Part shown: piece after piece, positions 1 to 5,807 of the stretch
Layout of the letters: each line of letters begins with the position of its first letter
How positions within the stretch are numbered: position 1 is the first letter of the stretch
NCBI GenBank assembly: GCA_021204735.1
Contig: JAJPYV010000013.1
Span: 1-8,926 of the forward strand
DNA: 8,926 bases
Direction: 5' to 3'
DNA from: Prevotella sp.
GTDB lineage: Bacteria > Bacteroidota > Bacteroidia > Bacteroidales > Bacteroidaceae
Notes under the pieces: model-generated
What the model was told of the DNA's origin: nothing
Database searches by the model: none
What the model saw: the letters and a program-made list of their open reading frames with translations, nothing else
Translations under genes and position numbers: made by a program

Positions 1-131
1 CCATAGATATTCCCAGTGCCGATTTGTAAATTTGGTGTTGAAAGCGGGAAATAAGAATTGTTGAGTTTTAAAGACCAACTTGTATTATATGAAAAATTTC
101 TATTTCATTTATAATCAAATGATTACAATTA

Positions 132-148
132 CTCCCCAAGTTGGGGAG
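132..148. repeat. Perfect 8-bp dyad (CTCCCCAA/TTGGGGAG)
   Basis: CTCCCCAA at 132-139 and TTGGGGAG at 141-148 are exact reverse complements around a single central G. With a single-base centre it suits a protein-binding operator, or an RNA hairpin with a six-pair stem and five-base loop. No T-run follows on either strand, so it is not a typical intrinsic terminator. Function unknown. Confidence 0.6.
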
Positions 149-162
149 CAAATACAAACCTC

Positions 163-189
163 AATTGTGCCACAAGCTGTGGCACAATT
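163..189. repeat. Perfect 12-bp inverted repeat with 3-nt centre
   Basis: AATTGTGCCACA (163-174) and TGTGGCACAATT (178-189) are exact reverse complements around AGC. The 9-nt core TGTGGCACA recurs at 277-285. It could be an operator for a dimeric regulator, a hairpin in a 5' leader, or a transcription terminator of a gene left of the window. The lack of a T-tract on either side argues against the last option. Confidence 0.7.
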
Positions 190-222
190 AGAAGATAGAC
201 AAATGCCCACAGTAGTTGCTTA

Positions 223-307
223 TTTGCCGTTAAAAGGATTCGTTTCTTGCCAATAAACAATCACCACTACAATACTTGTGGCACAGATTAGGAATTTTAA
301 CGGCAAA
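223..307. repeat. Perfect 13-bp inverted repeat flanking 59 bp
   Basis: TTTGCCGTTAAAA (223-235) and TTTTAACGGCAAA (295-307) are exact reverse complements separated by 59 bp. The pair lies about 65 bp upstream of the lipoprotein start. The architecture resembles either the arms of an invertible promoter segment, as known in Bacteroidales, or a long-range stem in a 5' leader. The enclosed segment holds only a weak -7-like box (TACTTGTG, 273-280, one mismatch to TAnnTTTG) without a well-spaced TTTG. No recombinase gene lies in the window. Function is not established. Confidence 0.6.
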
Positions 308-370
308 AGCAGGAATAATTGAAAAAGATGAATGTAAATACAATTTTTTCTTCTTTTTATCGTGTATTCA

Positions 371-1351
371 ATGAAAAAACATTATTTTTGTCAAATGCTT
401 GTCAGAACAGGACATATAATCAGGTTTTCTTGCTCCATAGTCGTTGCGCTATTTTTGGCGATGACTGTAGTTTCATGCGGTGAGGATGAGGACCATATCG
501 TGCCGTTGCAGATGAACTATTCTGCCGGTTATCTCAGTTCTTGTCTTGACGGTAATGGCTGGAAATATGTTGAGGCGCACGAGGTGAATGCTGACGGCTC
601 TTTTGAAAAGCAAGACTGGGATGAGATTTATGGTGGCACGCCCGACCAATATATGTTTGATGGTGACACGTTAGTTACATATTCTTCTCTTGATGAATAT
701 CCTCTGAAAGGTTATAGCAAAAAGGTTTATTATTTCAACGAGGAAACCAACCAACTGATGTCTGGTTCTGATGAGTTGTTCAGGGTGCTTACCGTGAGTG
801 AGAATACTCTTAGACTGATTAAGTATAACGGCATTTCCGGTGACGGAAAGAAAACATACTTGTATGCCGTTTACCGTAGGATGAGCAGCGAGGAACTTTC
901 CCGCTACCGCAATGAATACAAATACGACATCACAAAACTCAATGACAACTATCCGGCATTGCCTGAAAAGTCGAGGGTAATGGCTGACGATTTTACGGAG
1001 CTCGCCACAGGAACTGCATGGGAATTTGTTGAGGCTCATGAGGTGATGTGGTCGAAACGCTACAAGAAAGAGCGTTTTTCCTCTCCTGAAATCAATAAAT
1101 ATAATATTCTTCATATTTCTGCCGATTCCATATCTTTCTCCCAGCCTGCTGACTCCTTAAACCGCTATGCAGTGTCGGAGAACATGAAATATGGTTACAG
1201 ACCGAACAGTTCGGCTGTCGTTTCTGATGGCAACGTTGTTTTCTATGTCTATTCCATTTCTGAAAACAACATGCAAATCGTAATGGACCTCCCGCAATCA
1301 AAATCCAACTACTCCACGAAAACATTGTTCTGCAAGTACAGGAAAAACTGA
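371..1351 (+). CDS. Surface lipoprotein with two lipocalin-like repeats
   Basis: A probable lipid-anchored outer-surface protein of unknown function. The start chosen is the ATG at 371 (326 aa); a GTG at 362 and an ATG at 395 are in-frame alternatives. A basic N-terminus and hydrophobic stretch (FSCSIVVALFLAMTVVSC) end in a lipobox, with the lipidated Cys encoded at 476-478. The next residues, GEDED, resemble the acidic lipoprotein export signal that sends Bacteroidetes lipoproteins to the cell surface. The mature part looks like two copies of one domain. The first runs from WKYVEAHEV (about residue 64) to LYAVYRR (about 170). The second runs from WEFVEAHEV (about 217) to LFCKYRK near the C-terminus. 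Each copy begins with a conserved Trp and continues with predicted beta-strands, as in lipocalin-like domains of Bacteroidetes; that fold is inferred. The gene stands alone, with a terminator directly after it. Confidence 0.8.
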   Translation: MKKHYFCQMLVRTGHIIRFSCSIVVALFLAMTVVSCGEDEDHIVPLQMNYSAGYLSSCLDGNGWKYVEAHEVNADGSFEKQDWDEIYGGTPDQYMFDGDTLVTYSSLDEYPLKGYSKKVYYFNEETNQLMSGSDELFRVLTVSENTLRLIKYNGISGDGKKTYLYAVYRRMSSEELSRYRNEYKYDITKLNDNYPALPEKSRVMADDFTELATGTAWEFVEAHEVMWSKRYKKERFSSPEINKYNILHISADSISFSQPADSLNRYAVSENMKYGYRPNSSAVVSDGNVVFYVYSISENNMQIVMDLPQSKSNYSTKTLFCKYRKN

Positions 1352-1359
1352 CTGAAAGA

Positions 1360-1390
1360 AAAAGTCACGCAATCGTGACTTTTAATGTTT
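1360..1390 (+). terminator. Rho-independent terminator after the lipoprotein gene
   Basis: A perfect 10-bp stem (1360-1369 with 1374-1383, core AAGTCACG/CGTGACTT) closes a CAAT loop. It is followed by a T-rich tail (TTTAATGTTT), starting 9 nt after the lipoprotein stop codon. It separates that gene from the MATE gene, whose own promoter begins just downstream. Confidence 0.85.
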
Positions 1391-1404
1391 GATAAGTATT
1401 TTGT

Positions 1405-1436
1405 TTTGCTTTTTCACAACGTTTGAGTTACCTTTG
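1405..1436 (+). promoter_or_regulatory. Bacteroidetes sigma-70 (ABfr) promoter for the MATE gene
   Basis: TTTG at 1405-1408 (-33 box) is followed after exactly 20 nt by TACCTTTG at 1429-1436, a full match to the -7 box TAnnTTTG. Transcription should begin roughly 4-8 nt after the -7 box, so the start site falls at about 1440-1444, next to the ATG at 1445. Confidence 0.85.
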
Positions 1437-1444
1437 CACCCGCA

Positions 1445-2788
1445 ATGGCTTATTCTTTCAGGATATACTCACCACATTACAGGTCGTTGGTTAAGTTGGG
1501 CGTGCCTATCGTCATGGGACAGATAGGCAATATCGTGCTTGGCTTTGCCGACACGCTGATGATAGGGCATCATAGTCTCAACGAACTTGCGGCAGCGAGT
1601 TTTGTAGGTTCTATGTTCACGCTCCTTATCATCATTGACTTAGGTTTTTCCTTCGGTCTTACGCCTGTAGTGGGAAGTATGTACGGCAGAGACGAGATTG
1701 AGCAGACTGGCGGAATGTTGCGCAACAGTATCGCTACAAATACGGTGGTCGCCGTGATTTTAGTTGCCGTTGCCGTAATCTTCTATTTCAATATCCATCG
1801 TATGGGACAGCCAAAAGAACTCCTGCCTATCATGAAGGATTACCTTTTGGTGAATATTTTCTCACTCCCTTTCCTCTGTTGGTTCAACTCTTTCAAACAG
1901 TTTTTTGATGGTATAACCGACACGAAGATATCAATGATAGTGATTATCGCCTGCAACCTTTTCAATATCTTCGGCAACTGGGTTCTCATTTACGGAAATC
2001 TCGGAATGCCGGAACTTGGACTTCTCGGTGCGGGTATCTCTACATTGATTGCCAGAGTACTGATGTTCTTGGGTATTTTTGCCATTTTTCTTGTGCCAAA
2101 TCGTTATAGGCGGTATCGCAAGGGTTATTTCGCAGGTAGGGTCAACAGGAATGATTTCCGAAAGCTCAATGTTCTCGGTGTGCCGTTGGCTATGCAACTT
2201 GGCATGGAAACGTCTGCCTTTATGTTGTCCACTGTGTTCGTCGGGTGGATTGGAATCACGGCTCTTGCCTCTCACCAGATAATGCTGACTATCTCACAGG
2301 TGCTTTATATGATTCCCTGTGGAATGGCGGCTGCCATTGCGATAAGGGTGAGTTACTTTTACGGAAGAAACGAGATTACCAATGTGCACCGTGCTGTAAA
2401 TTCGGGCTTTCACGTCATTATGGTAATAGCCGTTGTCCTTTCGATTACTGTCCTCTCGCTCCGCCACAATTTGGGATATTGGTTTACCGACAGCAATGAG
2501 GTGAGTAGGTTGGTTGCCCAACTGACAATAGTTGTCGTGGTGTATCAGTTTGGTGATGGTCTTCAATATACCTTTGCCAATGCTTTGCGTGGTATATCAT
2601 GCGTAAAGCCGATGATATGGATTGCGTTTCTTTCTTATTTCATTATCTCCTTGCCACTCGGATATTTCTTGGGAATTTACTTAGGCATTGGCGTTGTAGG
2701 TGTATGGTGTGCCTTCCCCGTTTGTCTGCTCTGTGCTGGCGTGCTGTATTACATCTATTTCATGAAGAACGTGAACGTGAGGAGATAG
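1445..2788 (+). CDS. MATE-family multidrug efflux transporter
   Basis: A 447-residue inner-membrane antiporter of the MATE (NorM/DinF-like) family, which exports cationic drugs or metabolites in exchange for Na+ or H+. The N-terminus (KLGVPIVMGQIGNIVLGFAD followed by TLMIGH) is the typical TM1-TM2 signature. The second half repeats the pattern, with NVLGVPLAMQLGMETSAFML near residues 242-261 and a loop of basic residues near 219-232 (NRYRRYRKGYF) between the two six-helix bundles. Length and about twelve hydrophobic segments agree with the family (usually 440-460 aa). The ATG at 1445 keeps all of TM1; the next in-frame Met (residue 24) would cut into it. There is no room for a ribosome binding site because the promoter abuts the start codon. 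The substrate cannot be read from sequence. The gene converges on the methyltransferase gene with 3 nt between stop codons. Confidence 0.93.
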   Translation: MAYSFRIYSPHYRSLVKLGVPIVMGQIGNIVLGFADTLMIGHHSLNELAAASFVGSMFTLLIIIDLGFSFGLTPVVGSMYGRDEIEQTGGMLRNSIATNTVVAVILVAVAVIFYFNIHRMGQPKELLPIMKDYLLVNIFSLPFLCWFNSFKQFFDGITDTKISMIVIIACNLFNIFGNWVLIYGNLGMPELGLLGAGISTLIARVLMFLGIFAIFLVPNRYRRYRKGYFAGRVNRNDFRKLNVLGVPLAMQLGMETSAFMLSTVFVGWIGITALASHQIMLTISQVLYMIPCGMAAAIAIRVSYFYGRNEITNVHRAVNSGFHVIMVIAVVLSITVLSLRHNLGYWFTDSNEVSRLVAQLTIVVVVYQFGDGLQYTFANALRGISCVKPMIWIAFLSYFIISLPLGYFLGIYLGIGVVGVWCAFPVCLLCAGVLYYIYFMKNVNVRR

Positions 2789-2791
2789 CCA

Positions 2792-4030
2792 CTAAATTGC
2801 TTTCCTGCAAATCGCAAGCAGATGCCTGCCGTCCTCAACTGTTGTGGCGAAGATATAGGTATCACCACCATCAGCGAGTTTCAACCGTTTCCTCAGTTCT
2901 GCCACTTTCAAGGGAAAGTTTCTTACGGCTATGTTGGCGTTTCTCAGGTTTCCGATAGTGGCTTTCAGTTGGTTGCGGTTCATCGATGTTACTGCTGTTA
3001 TGAAGAAACTCCTGCCTGGAAATGAGGATATTTGTTTATCAGAAACGAACAGATGACTGTTTTTCCCGACTTCCCTCACTCCAAAACTCTGCTCAATCAA
3101 CGGGAAACACCCTGCTTTCATTATTGATGGGTTAGGCTCATACAGATAGCGGTTGGGGGATAGTTCGGAAGATATATTTTCTTGTGGGTTTTGGGATAAG
3201 AAGATTGGCTTTGACAAACTATTCTCATTAGGCGCAAAACTGAAAATGTCATTGTCATTGACGCAGAATACCCTATCTAATTTAGTGTAATGGCGTGAGA
3301 TAACAATAAGCAGTTCCTTGCATTCGTTGTCGGAGGACACGATATGCACCTCACCCACGCAGTTGCCGAAATCTGAAATCACCTTATGCCAGTCGAGCAT
3401 CGGTGACAGTTTCAGTATTACGTATTCTGATTTTTTCAAGAGTAGTTCCTTGAGTTCAAGTACATTGGGCGTGCAGTCGGTTATGGCGAATGTCCTTCCT
3501 CCATGTTGGTCACGCCGTGCTGGGTCAACGAAGATTAGTGTTGCTGGTAGCATTCTTGCTAAATACTGCTCTGAGTCGGCATTTACCACCGTGCAGTTTT
3601 TTCTTCCCAATACTTGCAGGTTATACCTAATAATGTCACAAAGACTTTCCTGCAGCTCTACATATACTGCTTTTTCAAATGTACTTGCCATATATGAGAA
3701 GTCAACACCGAACCCCCCTGTAAGGTCAACCAATATCAGTTTTTCCGAATCTTTCTGTAATGAAAAGGGTAAATTCTCGATAAGTCGTTTTGCGACATCT
3801 GCCTTGTATCTTGCTGTCTTTTCCGATGAGCATTGTTCCATTGGCAGGTGAGGGGGATATATTATTCCTTCCTTGTTTGCCCATTCCGGTAATTTGGTTC
3901 TCGCCTTCTGCCACCCCGCAATCTGGTCGAGGGCATAGCCGAAGTCTATGTCGGGAAACTTTGATGCGTTCAAGGCAAGTGTCTTGACGTCATCATTGCG
4001 GTGCAACAGGATAAACTCTTCGGAAGTCAT
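2792..4030 (-). CDS. SAM-dependent methyltransferase, THUMP-like C-terminus
   Basis: A 412-residue class I (Rossmann-fold) methyltransferase of a family common in Bacteroidetes, probably acting on RNA, though the target is unknown. An N-terminal helical region (about 1-90) precedes the SAM-binding motif LILVDLTGGFGVDFSYM (98-114). An acidic strand end, AVYVELQE (121-128), should contact the SAM ribose. The motif FVDPARRD (167-174) sits where the catalytic post-strand-4 motif lies. A central region follows, then a C-terminal segment (about 340-410) with RNFPLKVAELRKRL and GGDTYIFATT, matching the THUMP-like domain of this family. Its ATG overlaps the stop of the upstream dipeptidase gene as ATGA (4 nt), implying translational coupling and transcription from the promoter at 4704-4735. 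No terminator is visible in the 3 nt before the opposing MATE gene. The RNA-modification role is inferred from domain type. Confidence 0.87.
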   Translation of the reverse strand: MTSEEFILLHRNDDVKTLALNASKFPDIDFGYALDQIAGWQKARTKLPEWANKEGIIYPPHLPMEQCSSEKTARYKADVAKRLIENLPFSLQKDSEKLILVDLTGGFGVDFSYMASTFEKAVYVELQESLCDIIRYNLQVLGRKNCTVVNADSEQYLARMLPATLIFVDPARRDQHGGRTFAITDCTPNVLELKELLLKKSEYVILKLSPMLDWHKVISDFGNCVGEVHIVSSDNECKELLIVISRHYTKLDRVFCVNDNDIFSFAPNENSLSKPIFLSQNPQENISSELSPNRYLYEPNPSIMKAGCFPLIEQSFGVREVGKNSHLFVSDKQISSFPGRSFFITAVTSMNRNQLKATIGNLRNANIAVRNFPLKVAELRKRLKLADGGDTYIFATTVEDGRHLLAICRKAI

Positions 4031-4683
4031 TTGATTACCTTATAATATTTCTTCGCTGTCTCTCTGTATATCAAATTGAAATGCCACCATTCTGTTCTGA
4101 GTGGTTTGAAACCGGCATATTGCATCACCTCACGCAGGAGTTCTCGGTTCTGCTGTGCCTCCTTACTTATAATGCCCGATTTGACAAGGGTGTTCTCGTT
4201 GTCGATATGCGCCGCACTGCCCATATAGTCGATTTTCGTTCCCATTGGTATCGAGTCTCCGTTGATAGTGCATAGCGTGATGTCAACAGCCATGCCATAG
4301 TTGTGCAGACCTCCACCATTGGCTGGGTTGCTGACGTATATGTTCTTGGAGGTTCCCTTTACCTTGTTCCACATCTTCTGCTGTATCGACATCGGGCGTG
4401 CTGCATCATATATCTTCAGACTGAGGTCTGGGCGCAACTCTTTCAGTCGTTTCTGTGCCTTCACCACTGCTTCGGCGGCTTTTGGGTGCAGGTAGGCGTG
4501 TCTAAGGGTGTCATACAATACCACACCAGTGAAGTTGTCCGCACGGGAATACATCAGACTGACCTGTATCGACGGGTCTTTCTGTTGCACATCAACCATT
4601 CCCTGACTTTCCATTGATTGTCCCATGCACAGCATAGGCGCACTTGCTAATAACAGCAAAAATATGGTTTTTATTTTGTTCAT
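4027..4683 (-). CDS. Secreted D-Ala-D-Ala dipeptidase-like M15 peptidase
   Basis: A 218-residue zinc peptidase of the VanX/DdpX group (family M15), which hydrolyses D-alanyl-D-alanine and acts here in the periplasm. A signal peptide (MNKIKTIFLLLLASAP then MLCMG) is likely cut near residue 21; the Cys at 19 is not in a proper lipobox. Family landmarks are YSRADNFTG (45-53), the substrate-binding Arg in YDAARP (R96), the zinc motif HNYGMAVD (ligands H127 and D134), and EWWH (198-201) with catalytic Glu198 and zinc ligand His201. The Ser usually two residues before the first His is Gly125. VanX proteins are about 200 aa, so the mature length fits. No VanH, VanA-type ligase or VanRS gene lies beside it, so glycopeptide resistance is not implied; wall-dipeptide turnover is more likely (inference). 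It is the first gene of a two-gene unit with the methyltransferase. Confidence 0.88.
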   Translation of the reverse strand: MNKIKTIFLLLLASAPMLCMGQSMESQGMVDVQQKDPSIQVSLMYSRADNFTGVVLYDTLRHAYLHPKAAEAVVKAQKRLKELRPDLSLKIYDAARPMSIQQKMWNKVKGTSKNIYVSNPANGGGLHNYGMAVDITLCTINGDSIPMGTKIDYMGSAAHIDNENTLVKSGIISKEAQQNRELLREVMQYAGFKPLRTEWWHFNLIYRETAKKYYKVIK

Positions 4684-4703
4684 GGTTTTCTCTTTTTGTT
4701 ACA

Positions 4704-4735
4704 CAAAGATATGATGTTTATGCGTAAAAAACAAA
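4704..4735 (-). promoter_or_regulatory. Bacteroidetes sigma-70 promoter for dipeptidase-methyltransferase unit
   Basis: Read on the minus strand, TTTG (4735-4732) is followed after exactly 20 nt by TATCTTTG (4711-4704), a perfect TAnnTTTG box. The predicted start site lies near 4697-4701, giving a short A-rich leader of about 14-18 nt before the ATG at 4683. No strong Shine-Dalgarno sequence is present, only an AAGAGAAAA stretch. Confidence 0.83.
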
Positions 4736-4745
4736 AACTTAAGAA

Positions 4746-4761
4746 TTTAGGAAATCCTAAA
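4746..4761 (-). terminator. Weak hairpin at the end of the phytase-like gene
   Basis: TTTAGGA (4746-4752) and TCCTAAA (4755-4761) form a perfect dyad that includes the stop codon (4757-4759) of the phytase-like gene. On the minus strand a T-rich stretch follows (TTCTTAAGTTTTTGTTTTTT, down to about 4726). The stem is short and AT-rich, so termination would be weak at best, and the T-rich stretch overlaps the -33 box of the next promoter. Confidence 0.3.
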
Positions 4762-5782
4762 ACTTTATGACAAGTGTTTTGAACCAGTCTTTCAGCACTC
4801 CTGCATACTGGTTTTGGGAGTCGCTTACGAGAACCAATGTCCTGCTACCATCAGTAAGCGTAGGACCGAGGCACATGCCTTCATAATTTGCAATGGCATG
4901 GTTGAAAAGACTCAATTTCGTGGTGAATGAGTGTACAAGTCGTTTTTGGATGAATGGCGTGTTTTCGGAGATTGGCTCGTCAGGAGATATTGCAATATTA
5001 TCTTCTGGTGTAATCTCATATAACTTGCATTGTACGAATGCCCCGATTTTGGCTTTAGGTACATAAAACTCCCGTTCGAGAACAAGCAACCTGCCGTCAC
5101 CGATGGCTGTCATCTCACTCACTCCCATGGCATAGTTGCCTGCCTCTGCATTGGAGATAGGGGCGTCCATCATATAGGCAAACTGTTGTTGAGGCTTGAG
5201 TTGATCGTCAAACGACTGTATTCTAAGTATGTTCCTCACTCCATTTGTTGACGTGGCATAGTCACCGTCACCGCTAAGAGTACTCTCATTGACCGTCCAA
5301 AACAGGTGCTGCTGTTCATCGTAGGTAAGTGACTCAAAACCATAGTTGTTTACAGCATTCTTGTATATCTCTGGAATTTCCATTTGCCTCCCTGTCGCCT
5401 TACCATTGTTGTCATATTCAGCTATGGCGTTGTCGCTCTCACGGGAAATGAAAAATGTGGATGATGAAGGGCGATAGAAAATACCTTCACAGTCAGCATC
5501 TCTCATACTGTCTCCATGAAATCCCATGTTCCTGACACTGCTTATCTCTCCTGAAACAGAGTCTATATCAATTTTGAATACAAAAAAGCCATCGGTATCT
5601 GACTTGTCGGAAACTACGGCATATTCATCTCCTTCTATATGTGTTATCCCACTGTAATTCCCTGCCGGTATGCTGTCGGGGAATGACTTTTGTGCGCACT
5701 CCTTTACAAATTCCACCTGTGCAAGAGCAGTTTGGGAGAAGGCAATTAATAATATCACAAAACAACAAATACGTCTTATCAT
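4757..5782 (-). CDS. Secreted phytase-like esterase-family beta-propeller protein
   Basis: A 341-residue exported protein of the family named 'esterase-like activity of phytase' (phytase-like domain); its true substrate is unknown. The start chosen is the ATG at 5782, because it opens directly with a signal peptide (MIRRICCFVILLIAFSQT then ALA, cleavage before QVEF). An earlier in-frame ATG at 5833 would overlap the helicase gene and bury the signal. The mature part shows the family's repeated blade pattern: NYSGITHIEGDEYAVVSDKS, then acidic-residue motifs DCEGIFY, NYGFESLTYD, GVSEMTAIGDGRLLVLEREF and NYEGMCLGP, ending with LVLVSDSQNQY. The evenly recurring Glu residues (about 99, 150, 223 and 301 of the 341-aa form) may line the central site; this is inference. 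It lies 25 nt downstream of the helicase gene with no visible promoter and is probably cotranscribed with it. Confidence 0.83.
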   Translation of the reverse strand: MIRRICCFVILLIAFSQTALAQVEFVKECAQKSFPDSIPAGNYSGITHIEGDEYAVVSDKSDTDGFFVFKIDIDSVSGEISSVRNMGFHGDSMRDADCEGIFYRPSSSTFFISRESDNAIAEYDNNGKATGRQMEIPEIYKNAVNNYGFESLTYDEQQHLFWTVNESTLSGDGDYATSTNGVRNILRIQSFDDQLKPQQQFAYMMDAPISNAEAGNYAMGVSEMTAIGDGRLLVLEREFYVPKAKIGAFVQCKLYEITPEDNIAISPDEPISENTPFIQKRLVHSFTTKLSLFNHAIANYEGMCLGPTLTDGSRTLVLVSDSQNQYAGVLKDWFKTLVIKF

Positions 5783-5807
5783 AATGAGAAATTGGTTTGA
5801 AACGTAA

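Larger units (their letters stand above)
1..370. other. Intergenic region rich in inverted repeats
   Basis: No reading frame in this stretch is long enough or protein-like enough to call a gene. It is AT-rich and contains several perfect dyads: 132-148, 163-189, 166-176 with 275-285, and 223-235 with 295-307. A small AT-rich hairpin (ATGAAA at 89-94 pairing with TTTCAT at 103-108) might belong to the end of a gene lying left of the window. Just before the lipoprotein start there is a T-rich run (344-358) and no Shine-Dalgarno sequence, which is normal for Bacteroidetes. No promoter with both consensus boxes at correct spacing was found, so how the next gene is transcribed is unclear. Confidence 0.7.

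Noticed and set aside
27..34. TAAATTTG, a match to the -7 promoter box
   Set aside because: No TTTG lies about 20 nt upstream, and the lipoprotein start is over 330 nt away, so it is probably a chance match in AT-rich DNA.
2..64. Open frame from the window edge to a stop at 62-64, possibly the 3' end of an upstream gene
   Set aside because: About 20 codons without recognisable features; a competing frame ends at 29. Too short to choose between them.
163..307. Insertion-sequence or MITE ends
   Set aside because: The repeats are internal, of differing sequence, and no flanking target-site duplication or transposase remnant was seen.
671..1114. Minus-strand open frame of 147 codons inside the lipoprotein gene
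   Set aside because: It is antisense to a gene with a signal peptide, lipobox and internal repeat. The translation shows no recognisable domain.
2599..2958. Plus-strand frame spanning the MATE/methyltransferase junction
   Set aside because: It overlaps both real genes out of frame and its Cys/Arg-rich translation is typical of a shadow frame.
3318..3851. Plus-strand open frame of 177 codons inside the methyltransferase gene
   Set aside because: It is antisense to a well-supported gene with clear motifs, its translation is Ser/Cys-rich and resembles no family I know, and no promoter precedes it.
4027..4683. Vancomycin-resistance gene (vanX)
   Set aside because: The enzyme family fits, but no vanH, vanA/B-type ligase or two-component regulator is adjacent, and this is a Gram-negative-type genome in which such dipeptidases serve other roles.
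4757..5782. True phytase
   Set aside because: The family name comes from a domain label. The sequence lacks the RHGxRxP signature of histidine acid phytases, so no phytate activity is claimed.
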